A stretch of 64,000 nucleotides of DNA, from assembly GCA_025331435.1 (NCBI GenBank), contig JAIWNI010000112.1:1-64000 (forward strand), read 5' to 3'. The position numbers were made by a program, and so were the translations under genes. Positions within the stretch are counted from its first letter, which is position 1. Each line of letters starts with the position of its first letter. Below the pieces are notes generated by a model. That model searched no databases. It saw only the letters and a program-made list of their open reading frames with translations, and was not told the origin of the DNA. This DNA comes from Choanephora cucurbitarum (lineage: Eukaryota; Mucoromycota; Mucoromycetes; Mucorales; Choanephoraceae). Shown piece by piece: positions 45,901 through 58,619 of the stretch.

Positions 45901-48900
45901 TTCATGATTTCTTGCTTGTTTTGTTTTATAGCAATATGCAACGCAGTCTCCAATTCTATCAATCACGACAAAAGTTATTAGAATCTGTTTGCTTTGCAAG
46001 TATAATACTTCAACTTACTCTTGTTTTGATGGGCATGGTCAAACGCGATTTTGGAATGATTTAGAATGACCTTGATCAACGAAACATGCGATTTTTCAAT
46101 GGCTCTCATCAACACAGTATTACCACAACGAAACATAGTGTTTGGGTCAGCATTTGCATGTAGCAACATCTTTGCAACTTCTATACCCTTATCTTTCTCT
46201 TCAGAGATAGTTGAGTCAACAGAAATAATTGCTTTCATCAAGGCTGTCATATCTTTTCCATTCTTAGTATTTATACTGGAGTTCTTGGAAGGCTTGACCG
46301 AACACATCAATTTAAGATTTCTTGTGTCCAATTCCGAAGCAGCATTAAATACTGGGGACAGGCCATCTGTATTTGTAGCAAAAGGACATGCGTTGTATTT
46401 CAAAAGAGCTTCTACCACTTGGTGACGATTTGCTTCAAAATCTGGCTTTTTCAGAACGAATTTCTTTTCAATGAACTCTTTCGATTTTGATTTATCGGAT
46501 ATCATCTCTTGCTTCTTGTCTTTTTTCAAGTGATATGCGATAAGAAAAGGCGTAGTTAGGCACACATTCTTGATAATAACTGGCTGGTTAATATTGGCTT
46601 TATGTCTTAACAAAAATAAGATCAAACTAATGTCTTGAACCTCGCAAGCCAAATGTAAAGCAGACTTTCCTGTGTCCTTGGGATACTTGTTGCTTCTTTT
46701 CTTTTTGAAATCTGTTGGAAGCGCTATTGTAGCATTAATATCAGGACAAAATGCATTTATAAACTTTTCCGTGTATTCCAACTTTAAAAAGATAGAAATA
46801 GAATATTAGTATATCTTTCAGATAAAAAATATCAATAACGCTTACAAAGGTCTTGAATTTTAGTGTTAAATCAACATGAACTACTCCTTCGTGCTCGATG
46901 AAAGCAGAACCGTTTGCCCATTTATCTTGGTAATTCACATAACGATTGCCGTTCTCTTCATGAAACGTTGCACATGCGATCATTCTTTTCTCTATACAGA
47001 TTGAGTGTTTCTGTAGCTTGATGGCTTGATTTAGTCCATAAATCAGCGGAGTACAACCTGCTTTGTTAAGAGCATTGACCTACCAACAACGTACGGTTAG
47101 TATAATAAAATAAATTCAAGTTGGTAACTATTATTACCACAGTATTGCAATAGATGTTAGATTGTAACTTGCTTTCAACCGCCTTCCATATGCTCTCAAG
47201 AGCCCTGAGAAAAAGATTACGACGTTCATTGTCTAACGTATTGTGAGGCTGAATATAGTCGATACGTGCCAAGAGACGTCCAAAGTAATGAAAAAAGTTG
47301 TTGCCAGATTTGTCAGTATCAATCCAAAAACGGGATCCAGCATCTATCAAGAGAGCTACCAGATAGTCATTTTCCTTCGAACATGCAACGGCTAAAGGCG
47401 TCAACCCTTCTGAATTTTTTATGTTCAAATCTGCTCCATTTTCTACCAAAAGACTGGCAAGCTTAATCTGGTATTCAACTCCATCAAAATCTGAACGTTT
47501 CTTCAACAGGACTTCAATTGGCGAATCGTATGATGTGTATGATGGCTTGTCAACTGGGTAAAAATCTTTCCAATTTAAAGGATACAGTTTGTTGAAATCG
47601 GTGTTGTTTGCCAAAGTATGTAGTGATGTATCTCCTAAAGTACATATTATGTTAGTAGAAAATCGAACAAAAATGCTAGGTGAACTACCTTTTATATCTG
47701 CACTATTAACATTTGCATTCATCGAGACTAAAAGCTTGGCTTTATCAAGATTGATGCTCATTTCTGAACAAGTTTCAACTGGTTCATTTACAACGCTTTG
47801 AAGTAAAGAAAAGCCATTTTGGTCCTTGAAATTGACATCGATTGGTTTTCTTGACTGACTAATCAAATACTTGACAATGCCGAGATGCCCTTTCATGTTA
47901 GCTACAGAGCAAGGCGTACTTCTCCAGACATTAGATATAGAAGGATCCGCATCACCGTATTCGATAAGGAGATTGAGTATCTTCAGAAAGCCAAAAGCAG
48001 CAGCATAATGAGCAGGCGAATTGTGGGAGCTGTCAACAGCATTGGTATCAACACCAAAAGATAGCAGATATTCAACGACGTCAATGTGACCTTCGATACA
48101 AGCCAGATGTAAAGCATTTCTCGAGAACTTATCTCCTTTCTCAGGATCTGCCTTTCCTTCTTCAATCAAAACCTTAACGCAATTGTAATGACCCTTTTTA
48201 GCAGCAAAATGCAAAGGTGTTTGCTTTTCTGTACTTTCCAAAGAGTCTACAGGGGCACCTAAATCGACTAATACTTTGCAAGTTTCAGCATGCCCAAAAT
48301 ATGCAGCATAATGCAAAGCAGTCCTTTTGTTGCGAAGAGGAGAATGAAAAGCACCTTCTGGCGTACCATCGTCACCGTTACTGTATAGCTTGATCAAACG
48401 CTCAACATTGTGGCTTCTACCAAACCGAGCAGCTTGAATAAGTGGGGTCAATCTGTATTTGTCATGTACATTTAAGCCGAACCCTTTTTGAATGAGGAAG
48501 TCTAAGCAAGTAGTTGTCTCACTAACAGCAGCATAGAAAGCGATGGATCTACCATATGTATCAACCAAAAGTCTTTCAGCAGCATCGACTTGCTCATATA
48601 GTTCGGTTAAGTAAGAGGCATCGGGATGGATGGCAGCACAGTGCAAGGGAGTTATGTTCATTGCGCCAAAAGCAGTCTTCATGATTTGTGAACGCCTGTA
48701 TTTAGTTAAAGGCTCTCTAGAATCAAACTAAAGATATCAAATAAGTACATTTAATCAATTGAAACTGATGTTCAATAAAAAACAGTACCTTGATAACCTC
48801 TTGATGTAGATGATTAAAACCAGAGTTGGTTCCGATTTCATTTAGTTCTCTTAACATCTTGCTGGCTAAAAAGCGGTTTCCCGAGTTGATTGCAAAATAA

Positions 48901-50268
48901 ACACATATCGGTTCGCATTGCTTGTAAGCAAAGAAACTACTTAAAATCTTGTCATCATTAAAAGGTTTGCTAGTAAAGAATGATGCAAATTGGCCCCATT
49001 CCGATCTCGCGAGCTTGTCTTCCATATTCATAGACGATCTTGAAAGATAGGAGTCATGGGATCGATAAAAAGCAGAATTTCCCAAACGATTGCCTCTTGA
49101 TTCCTGTACCTCTCTAATAGAATTGAAAATTAAATACTGTTACAAATCGTAATCTCTTTTCTTTAATTAATTCCTGCTTACCTAAAAGATTGGTTTCCAT
49201 AGATACCAAAGTTTCTGTTGCTTCCGGTGTTGCTGTCATATACCTTGTATTTTCTCGGAACACTAGGTCTGGAAACATCTTTTTTGGCCTCCATTTGTTT
49301 CTTGGCATGTTCTGCAAAATCAGTCTTTCCTAGTGCTATAGCATGTCCAATAAGATCAGGAACGTTCTCAGAATCTTCATGTGTACTATAAGGTATAGTA
49401 TGATCCAAGAAAGCAGCTTTGAATTCTTCCATGTCGCCATCTTTTAAAGCATTTCGAAATGTACTTGCAGCACACATCAAACAACAGTTCTTGGGCTTAA
49501 CGTGATTTAAAGAACCAGTAATTGTTTTAGGATCAATTTTAGCTCTCAATTCTTGTCTTGCTTTCCTTTCTTTTATTTGCAGTTCCATCTGAAGTTTAGC
49601 CTTTGGTTTTTTGGGTTCTTTTTTTGATTGCTTGCTAGTATTTTTACTGTTACTTTTCGACCTCTGTCTAGAACGGCCTTGTGTCTCTTTCATATCATCT
49701 TTGTCTTCTTCATGATGAATATTGTCTTTGATACTTAGGACTGCACGCGCTTTCGATAACCGAATAGAACGAACTTCTCCAAAGTCAGGTAAATAGGTTC
49801 GCAATGGACTGTTAACAACGTATCCTGTTTCATCATATACTTTTTGGATATATTGAGATACCATTTCATGGTCTTCAATCATATCTTCTGGCTCCCAAGC
49901 GCATTCACTTTCACCTTCACGTTCAATAAGATACAGGTATTTGTACTACATAGTTTGTGATGAGTTTGTATAGCTGTCATTTTTTTTAGACAATTGAAAT
50001 ACTTGCATTGAACCATTTGAAATCATGAATCAACTTCATGCGATTTTTCTTTGGAGTTTTTGTTTTGACTACTTTTCGAAGGTGATCATTGCTAGCCCTT
50101 TGTTTGTCTGTTTTTGAGAATCCTCTTTGGGTGCTTGAATTGTTGATATTCTACAAGAAAAAAGAAATACAGTCAATCATATAAACCTGATTAGAAAGCA
50201 ACAATGCAACTTACTCTAATTCTATTAGAAATTCGAGTAGATATGGTTTGCCGAATAGTTTTTGTCAT
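39962..50268 (-). CDS. Giant ankyrin-PARP: chromo-like, ankyrin array, WGR, PARP, PBZ-like finger
   Basis: About two dozen exons on the minus strand. Resolved: 50268-50215, 50150-50007, 49945-49182, then from 49113; last three end at 40423, 40368-40240 and 40173-39962. The N-terminus has a chromo-like stretch (YKYLYLIEREGESE, then CAWEPEDMI), then a Lys-rich segment. Ankyrin repeats fill ~49.4-42.7 kb (e.g. TPLHFAAKKGHYNCVKVLIE). WGR (VYVLWTRWGGFGFEGQ) lies at ~42.3-42.0 kb, the PARP regulatory domain (MPLGQVPQ) at ~41.95-41.7 kb, and the catalytic domain at 41.68-40.45 kb. The H-Y-E triad is intact (LLWHGSR, GNGIYFAD, NEYVVYN), so it should make poly(ADP-ribose). The C-terminus has a PBZ-like finger and an acidic end. 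Ankyrin-WGR-PARP order is known from nematode PME-5. Probably nuclear. The ankyrin exons were followed by phase only in part. Confidence 0.85.
40088..40150 (-). other. PBZ-like zinc finger in the PARP C-terminus
   Basis: Residues CKDGDRC...H...H with spacing C-x5-C-x7-H-x5-H. It ends HIQKFKH, which fits the H-x3-[FY]-x-H end of PBZ fingers, and a KxxC precedes. Canonical PBZ has six residues between the second Cys and first His, so one residue is extra. PBZ modules bind poly(ADP-ribose). Confidence 0.5.
49860..50060 (-). other. Chromo-like module at the PARP N-terminus
   Basis: Encoded across the junction of exon 2 (ending 50007) and exon 3 (starting 49945). LIHDFKWFN is followed by YKYLYLIEREGESE and then CAWEPEDMIEDHEMV. 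The aromatic-rich strand plus WEPED and a following helix are chromodomain hallmarks. The usual second aromatic of the methyl-lysine cage is uncertain. Confidence 0.45.
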
Positions 50269-52656
50269 TTCTTGTTTTTTTTTCTTTTATTGTGTTGTTT
50301 TTGTTTGTACTTCTTTTTGTAATGAATGAATGAAGGGAGAGAGGGAAAAAAGAAGACGAAATTTTGCATCTTTTTATACTTGCTATTTTATCTAAATTTG
50401 TGGTACATAAACACTAGTTGAAGCTTAAATTCATAGAGTTGGTTGCCATGGTAACCATGGAGGCTGTGTATGTTGGACCTAAACCGGCCAATAAAATTTA
50501 ATTACCCATTCAATTATTATACCTAATTGAGCCATTTATCGCTGCGCCTACAACACACAAAGAATACAAACACAATGTATTAATTCGAAACCTTGACATC
50601 AAAAGCCAATAACATCAGTAGAATTAAAGCCATTATTCTGTTGAGAGCTTCAATCCTTGTATTCGAAGATAAAAAAAAGAACGTTATTGAATATGCTGTT
50701 CGTCTTGGGAACTGAGGCTTTGAGTGATTATATGTTAGTTTCAGATATGCTCATTAGTTTTCGCTACATTTTTTCGAAAAAAGTGCCTTCAGGCTAATGT
50801 CAGAACCAGCTAAAATGGAAAATAAAGGCCACCCAGCAAGACTGCATGAATTGAACGCATCAGTACCAATCTTTTTGTAGAACTTTTATTCTTGATTTAG
50901 CCTTTTAGGCTAAATAAATCTCATCTGCAAAAAAAAAATGTCACCGTCTAATGCTCTCCCAGTTACTTTTATGTGTATTTCTAAGACATCAAATTTGAGC
51001 CAATTGCTATAAGCAATCATTTAGAACCAGCCATGTTACATGATACTGGGACGCAATGTTATTTCTCTCAAAAGACTCATGTAGTATTCTATTTAATTAC
51101 ACTTTTGGAAGAAAATTAAACATATTATAGTTTGTCTTTATTCACAAGTCGTCCTGATTGGTTTGTAGATATACAGTTATTATGTACGTATGCTCGAAGT
51201 GACACAACAATGGCATGGCAGTGTCTTTATCTGTAACTGTCTTCAACTTCTGTCGATATGATATGTGCCAGATGTCAAGAGATGTTAGCCAATGCCACTA
51301 GCTATGAATTGTATTATTGAGATACTGATAATTCAAGTGTAGTCATCAAACAGATGGTATGATTCAATCTCCTTCTATTAGCATAATTGCTTTTTAAGTA
51401 GCAAAAAAACTTGTTGTTTCGTAAATGATAAGCACACACTCACGTAAATCAAATTTGTTCAAAGACATCAATGCTTTGGATGAAAGCTCTATAGTTCGAC
51501 AAAGTCGAGAGATGTGTCTATCTGTAACCACTAGATTTTAAGAAACACTCTTACCCTTAAATTATGTAAAAGTCTAAAGTGCTTCTGTTCGGCGCTTGGG
51601 TTGACATACTGTACTCTTAAGAGATTAGTTTACTAAAGCCCCAAAGTCATTATGAAAGTGAAAATAAAAATCAACAACCCCAAACTGAAAAACAAGTTCA
51701 GGTACTTGTGGTAGAGTATCAGACAAAGCGTATACTTGGTTTTACGCAGGAACTTCCTCCGGGCATATGCATTGCGTTTGAAGGGATTTTATAGCCAGAA
51801 TAAAAGTTCTGTGGTTGCAACTTATATAAATAGAGCATAGACCATTTTGAGAGTGCTGATGAAGAAGAGGAGGACAAAAAGGAAGAAGACCCACAAAGTG
51901 GTGCTGAGGATATCAGAAATTTATCGTTATACACATATCCATTCAGATGCATTGCAGATGATGGCAAGCGACTCTCTTCTTTAAGTTAGGGGGCCTTTTC
52001 TATTCTATTTTGACAAACATGCTCATATTAGAAAAGCGTAGCCAAGAGCAGTCAGTATCAACTAACTTCCTATCAATACTCCAATGAAGAAAGATCGTAT
52101 TGGGCTACTTTCGGTTTAGGACAAAGAAAGCAGCTGCAGTATGGCCTGTTTAAATGCAATTGTGCTTATCTGTCCTTTTGAAAAATATAATCATAACCTT
52201 ATATATAACCATAGATTCAAAAGAACAAACTACACCATATTCGGAAATAGATTGTATACTAAAGATAGAATGTGTACAGAAAGCATAAAAAAATAAAGAT
52301 TGCACACAATCAGAAATCCAACCATGCAGATATACGATCTTAAAGAGCTTGTTTGTACTCAATCGCACTTGTGATATTGAGTCAAGGTACTGATGAAGTT
52401 ATAAAGGCATGTAAACAGACTTTGCACCTAACAAAATTGTAAATTAATACCTTTCCGTGTTCTTGCTTTTCTCTCCTATACTTTATTATCCATAGTACAA
52501 ATCGTCATCACGTTGGACAGCTTGCCAAATACAAACAGAAATATTTAGAGTGTTGTTTTTCACACGACTTCTTCTTGTAAAACTATAATTCTTTACGCTT
52601 ATCAGCATCGGGGTAGGGGAGAGGATTTTTATATAAAGGATCTAAGATAAGTATGA
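50269..52656. other. Intergenic 2.4 kb upstream of the PARP gene
   Basis: Contains the PARP promoter side (X-box) and then mostly AT-rich spacer. At 51690-51990 (plus) there is a coding-looking patch whose last ~48 codons are acidic (ESADEEEEDKKEEDPQSG) and end at a stop. It is preceded by a frame broken by stops. No family recognised; it may be a gene remnant. Confidence 0.4.
50442..50455. promoter_or_regulatory. Palindromic RFX X-box upstream of the PARP gene
   Basis: GTTGCCATGGTAAC fits the RFX consensus GTNRCC-N2-RGYAAC perfectly and is a near-perfect palindrome. It lies 174 bp upstream of the PARP ATG. Yeast Crt1, an RFX protein, represses DNA-damage genes through sites of this type. 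Confidence 0.6.
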
Positions 52657-52950
52657 TTAGATAAATGTATTACATGGTTCATTAGTATTACCATCAGGAG
52701 GGATATGCTTATATATAAACTCATTACATATATCAATGATTTGTTTCTGAGTATCAAGAGACACGTTATGTTCTTGGAGGACCTTGAATAATGCGTTATG
52801 TATCTCAGCTGGGTCCTTTGACACTTTTTCATTTGTACCAGAGAATTCTTTATGTTCATCAGTAAAGCTGTCTTCATGAAAGTCACAAATGTGCTTAGGT
52901 AGCTTCCTTGAATGGGGAAGGGCAGTATGACAGGAAGGGCAAGAAGACAT
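52657..52950 (-). CDS. Small Cys/His protein, hypothetical
   Basis: 97-codon frame from the ATG at 52950 that encodes a short hydrophilic protein. It starts with a CPSCHTALPHSRKLPKHICDFH stretch, which could bind one zinc ion (C-x2-C...H-x-C-x2-H). A predicted helical second half follows (IHNALFKVLQEHNVSLDTQK). No known family recognised and no conserved partner nearby. Coding status is uncertain. Confidence 0.4.
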   Translation of the reverse strand: MSSCPSCHTALPHSRKLPKHICDFHEDSFTDEHKEFSGTNEKVSKDPAEIHNALFKVLQEHNVSLDTQKQIIDICNEFIYKHIPPDGNTNEPCNTFI

Positions 52951-53554
52951 TTCGATAAAATTGTAAAAAAGGAAAGAAGAAAAAAAAAGGAGCCACAAGT
53001 TCTCTTTATGCAGCCAAAAAATGCCCCAAATTTCTATAAACTCTGGAACAAGAAACTATTTCAAGTCTTCCTATAGGCTATAGATGTCTCATTGATTTAC
53101 TATTTGCTTTTTCAGGATAATCAGAAATTCACAAGAGAATTTCAATGGGAAAAGCTAGTATTGTAACAGGAAAACCTCGAGAATATATGACAATTACATG
53201 ATCCACCCTATGGATACTCTTCTTGCTCCATTTGAAGTTAATTAGGCCAAAGACGACTTTGATTTGACAAACTGAAAAGATACAATTTATCAAAATTCAG
53301 GCACAGTAAAGATGAGTGATTCTTTTTAGTAAACTGACATCTCAATGCTTTACGAGCTCAATAAACAGCCTCTATCACAAGAAAACACTTCAGCAAATAC
53401 TCGCATAAATACAATCGCTTATCTTCATCATGAACATCTGTTCCATTCCTCCCAACTTTTGATATTGTATTTCTATTTTTTACAGGTTTATTAATTACAT
53501 TTTAAAATTTGAAATCAAAGAGGATAAAGAAAATTGAGAGATGTTTAAAGAAAC
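52951..53554. other. Intergenic, 3' side of the aconitase gene
   Basis: About 600 bp of AT-rich spacer. Nothing recognised. Confidence 0.5.
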
Positions 53555-56129
53555 TTATTTAGCAGCTTGTTCCTTCATGAGGTTAAGAGCAGAACCGTAC
53601 TTGAACCACTTGATTTGACCTTCGTTGAAGGTGTGGTTGACGGGAATGTCCTTGGAAGAACCATCCTTCTTGGTGAGACGAACAGTCAATTGCTTACCAG
53701 GTTGGAAGTCAGTCAAACCGAGAATGGAGACCTTGTCGTCAGTTTCAACGAGATCGTAATCGGCAGGGTTGGCGAAAGTCAAGGGAAGCATACCTTGCTT
53801 CTTCAAGTTGGTTTCGTGGATACGAGCGAAAGACTTGGTGATGACAGCAGCACCGTTAAGGAAACGGGGTTCCAAAGCAGCGTGTTCACGAGAAGAACCT
53901 TCACCGTAGTTTTCGTCACCGAAGACGACCCACTTGATACCTCTGGCCTTGTAGTCACGAGCGACATCAGGAACAGCACCATATTCACCAGTGAAGGCGT
54001 TCTTGACGTTGTTGACGTTACCTTCGTTAGAGGTGGCACCGATCAAGAAGTTGTTGGAGATGTTGTCCAAGTGACCACGGTACTTGAGCCAGGGACCGGC
54101 CATAGAGATGTGATCAGTGGTACACTTACCCTTAGCCTTGATAAGAATAGGGACTTCAGTGATGTCCTTACCGTTCCACTTTTCGAAAGGTTCCAAGAGT
54201 TGAAGACGGTTGGACTTGGGGTCAACAGCAACATTGACGCTGGAACGGTCAGAGGGAGGAGCTTGGTAAGTGTTTTCACCAGCATCGTAACCACGAGTAG
54301 GGAGGGCTTCACCAGAGGGAGGATCGAGCTTGAAGGGGTTACCATCAGCACCGACGAGAGAGTCAGTCATGGGGTTGAAGTGCATGTCACCAGCGATGGC
54401 CAAGGCAGTGACGATTTCGGGAGAGGCAACGAAAGCGTGGGTTTGAGGGTTGGCATCGTTACGACCAGTGAAGTTACGGTTGTAAGAGGTGATGATAGAG
54501 TTCTTGTCACCCTTCTTGATGTCTTGACGATCCCATTGACCAATACAAGGACCACAGGCGTTAGCGAGAACGACACCACCAGCGTTGGTGAAGGTATCCA
54601 TGATACCATCACGTTCGATGGTAGCACGAATTTGTTCGGAACCAGGAGTGACAGTGTACTTGGACTTGAACTTGACACCGTGTTCGTTAGCTTGCTTGAT
54701 GAGAGAAGCAGAACGGGTCATGTCTTCGTAAGAGGAGTTGGTACAAGAACCGATCAAACCGACCTTGAGTTCTTGAGGCCAGTCGTTCTTGATGGCAGTT
54801 TCCTTGAACTTGGAGAGAGGAGTGGCCAAATCGGGGGTGAAGGGACCGTTGATGTGAGGTTCAAGAGTGTCGAGGTCAATTTCGATAACTTCGTCGTATT
54901 GAGCGTTTTCATCAGCACGGAGGTTGTGAGAGAAGGCCTTGGCGTAATCAGCAATAGCGCCACGGTTGGTAGCACGGAGGTAATCACCCATACGTTCGTT
55001 GAAGGGGAACATGGAGGTAGTAGCACCGATTTCAGCACCCATGTTACAGATGGTAGCCATACCAGTACAAGAGAAAGAGTTGACACCTTCACCGAAGTAT
55101 TCAACAATGGCACCAGTACCACCCTTGACAGTCAAGATACCAGCGACCTTAAGGATGATATCCTTAGGAGAGGTCCAGCCGTTGAGCTTACCGTTAAGCT
55201 TAACACCAATAACCTTAGGACACTTAAGTTCCCAAGGAATGTCAGCCATAACATCAACAGCATCGGCACCACCGACACCGATGGCAACCATACCAAGACC
55301 ACCAGCGTTAGGAGTGTGAGAGTCAGTACCGATCATAAGACCACCAGGGAAAGCATAGTTTTCAAGGATAATTTGGTGAATAATACCAGATCCTGGCTTC
55401 CAGAAACCGAGACCGTACTTGGCAGTGGCAGTGGCCAAGAAGTCGTAGACTTCCTTGTTGATATCGATGGCACGAGCCAAATCCTTAGGACCACCAACTT
55501 GAGCTTCAATCAAGTGATCACAGTGGACAGTAGAGGGGACGGCAACGTTAGGAAGACCGGCAGACATGAATTGGAGAAGGGCCATTTGGGCAGTGGCATC
55601 TTGACAAGCAACACGGTCAGGACGGAGCTTGAGGTAAGATTGACCACGGACAATGTCTTGGTTTTCAGCATCATCCAAGTGACCGTAGACGACCTTTTCA
55701 GAGAGAGTCAAAGGACGGTTCAATCTAAAAGAGTAATAGTTAGCATTTGTTTACTTGTTAGGGTCCCCCCTTATGATTTCGCCTAATATTTTTTTCCCTC
55801 CCCACATCCTACACTCCGCAATGTAACGACCAACATGTACACACGAAAAAAAATTTTTTTTTCTATTTACCTCTTACGAACGATTTGAAGGTTGTCTTCA
55901 ATTCTTTGGTAGTTGATGAACTTGTCTTGTTCAAGGTTGGACATAGCAACCTTTTGGGCAGCCCAGTTAGTACCAGCTTGAGCATAGGTACGAGCAGGAA
56001 CGTGAGTTCTGATAGCAGGGGCAAAAGCCTAATGGCAAAACATAAGTGATAAATAAATAAAAAATTATTGAAATTCATCGATGTGGTTAATACCTTAGCA
56101 GCTCTGAGGAAGTTGTTGGAAGAGAGCAT
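53555..56129 (-). CDS. ACO1: Aconitate hydratase, mitochondrial
   Basis: Three exons, 56129-56094, 56028-55871 and 55724-53555, give 787 aa. The first 12-residue exon plus the start of the second form a mitochondrial presequence ([12 protein letters not shown], then [17 protein letters not shown]). The [4Fe-4S] cluster cysteines sit in [13 protein letters not shown] and ACGPCIGQW; the active-site Ser-Arg is in [16 protein letters not shown]. It isomerises citrate to isocitrate in the TCA cycle, and in yeast also stabilises mtDNA. Codon choice is highly biased, fitting strong expression. The opposite strand stays open for most of its length for that reason and is not a gene. Confidence 0.96.
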
Positions 56130-58619
56130 TTTGTTTTACTTAGTGTAAGCTCTGCTTAAGCAAGAAACAAAAAGAAAAAGAAAATAAATAAGAGAGAGAG
56201 GGGGGGTTAAAGGAAAAAAAGGAAAAAAGAAAAAAGAAGTGAAGTTGAGAAGTATATATATTATAAACCGAATTTTTTTAGTGATTGCTGTCACCAAACC
56301 AAATTCGGATTGGCTACACAAAGAACTTGAAAATTTCCCCATTTCCAATGATACATGTGGTGCGGCTATTTCACATGAATCTGAGAAAAATACGGTATGA
56401 AATTAAGCTCTGTTGCTTTACAATTGTAAATTATACCAACAAAAGAAAAGATTGCTTTATTTTGCATAAAATTACATCTCTGTTCAAATGTTCTATGCAT
56501 CCCAGTGCCTTATAGTTTGAGAAACAGACGAAAAAGACAGAGACAACCAGTCTATAACTTGATATCATAGATATGCGCTGAGATAAGCAGCAATTAGAGC
56601 ATGGTCTTTTGTAGTAACAGGGCCAAGTAAAATATGAAAAAAAGCCGTCCGGGCCATGAAAAAATATGACATCCCGACCAACATTGCTTAAATCATCTTT
56701 TAACCCTAATTTCATCGTATTTCCCTAATAGAAGACCGACATTTCTTTTGATTTGCTCCGGGAAAAACAAAGAAGCATACGTACATAAGTCTTTAGCCCT
56801 TCCTCCTCTTTTTTCACCCTATTTCATTGTGAGGGGCCATCTTTCAAGCCCACGCGTTTAAGACACCGAAATTGGTGTAGTGATCACAAAGATTATAAAA
56901 CCCGATAACAAACTTTCCCCGCATATTATTTTTAAAAGAATGGCAAACGATACATTCTTTTTTTAGTTGTTCTTTTCTCTAAAAAAAATAACCTTATGGA
57001 CATTATCGATGCATTGCTGTGTCCTTAGATATAACTCGCGACTATAGCAGGATTACTCCTGACTAGAATATCTTTTGATATCGAGAGACAGAGAGAAAGA
57101 AGGAAAGAATTATTCAGACCCTGATTCATTGTTTCAGAATATAGACCAACAAAAAAGAAAAAGGAGTTGAATGCATAGTCTTACGCCATTTGTTGAATCA
57201 TTTCATTCTATTACAATTGTCTATCAAGGATAGATTCTCAGGCACTTTTCACTATTGTATGTTTTGCTTAAATGGAAAGTGAAAGGATTTATGACAGTTC
57301 GTCTATTAGTGCAGAGCTGAGCTGATTTAAAGACCGATTTATCTTCTTTTTTCTTTTTTTGAATGGCTAGATTGGAGTGTACTACCTGGAAATCGTCATA
57401 TATTCTACTTTTCGCCTTAATGTTAAACCGGTTGTTACACAAGGATTTTGCAGTTCAGGTAAAGTTGAGCCAATCAGATAGCGACGCAAAAAAACAATAG
57501 CCATTTGAAGTTAAATGAATTAAATGTTTCGAATTTAATTTGCTTTCAACAAGTCTATTAGTTCCAATCAGTCTACTCTAGGAGATATCCCATTATTATA
57601 TTAGGAGATAGAAGCTCGTTTTTCTGTTTCGTATTAACCACAAAAAAAACAGATTGGTGTCTGTGCAGATTTTTCCAGAAAATCTCAAGATTCAGTATGC
57701 ATTATTTTAGACATTTCGATCAATGGCTTGCTTAGTGAATACTGTCAGAATAAACGATTCAACCAGTCATTTGAGTTGCTCCGATATCACAAATGTATAT
57801 AGCATGCTATTGTGTCTAATTGCAGAATCTGTTTCAGGTAAACTCAAAGTATAAATAGCTTTGAAGCTCAAACAAATCAACCATTTTCATCAGTAACAGA
57901 CAAACCCTCTGTTATCAACAGAAACAATGATGTAATCAAGCAGAACACAGACTAGTTGTCTCTAGGCTAAACGGTGTACATAAGTCACAAGCTCTTCAGT
58001 TACTGCAGAGGTAGCCATAGTGATATATACAGTAGTGTATCATTAGGTTCTGTGTTCCTAATTTAGGTACATATCTGGGTAAAGTTCAAATTATCACTAA
58101 AGAAAAAAAAATCAAACAAACAAAATAGATGACACAAGGAAAAGATTTAGTTTATATTTGAATATCACTAATGAAAGAAAACACCCATGACTGAGAGCCA
58201 TTGACGGCTATTATCATGGTCAATGCTTTATCATATTTCAAAGGCAATTTTTGTCTATTTCCTCACACAAGAATCAGTAACATTAAAAATAAAACAAAAA
58301 GCCTAGATTATATTTTGCACTTCGCTTAATGATGAATAAATGATTCAAGAATAAACTAAGCAAAGTGATGTTGTTCTGATTCGATTTGCTATGTAAGTCA
58401 CAATTAGATTTCATCCAAGTGAATGCATATACTATGTATTAGACAAGGGAGAACAAGTAAATAGACTGTGCATTAAGGAGTGTCAACGATGAGTTATAGA
58501 ATCAACAAGCAAGTACAGAAAGGTTTGACAGCATCCTGTTTTGGGTGGTTACACATATACACTTATTACTTTAATCAAGAAAAGGGGCAAATCAAATAGT
58601 TCTTATTCTCTATCTCTTA
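56130..58619. other. Intergenic 2.5 kb
   Basis: Starts with the aconitase promoter, including GA-rich and G-rich tracts at 56185-56240. The rest is AT-rich without a convincing gene; a frame at 57224-57442 (minus) has no domain. No tRNA or repeat recognised. Confidence 0.4.

Noticed and set aside
53567..55786. 739-codon open frame on the plus strand opposite aconitase
   Set aside because: It is a shadow of strong codon bias in the aconitase gene; its composition (Thr, Val, Arg, Glu rich) shows no domain.
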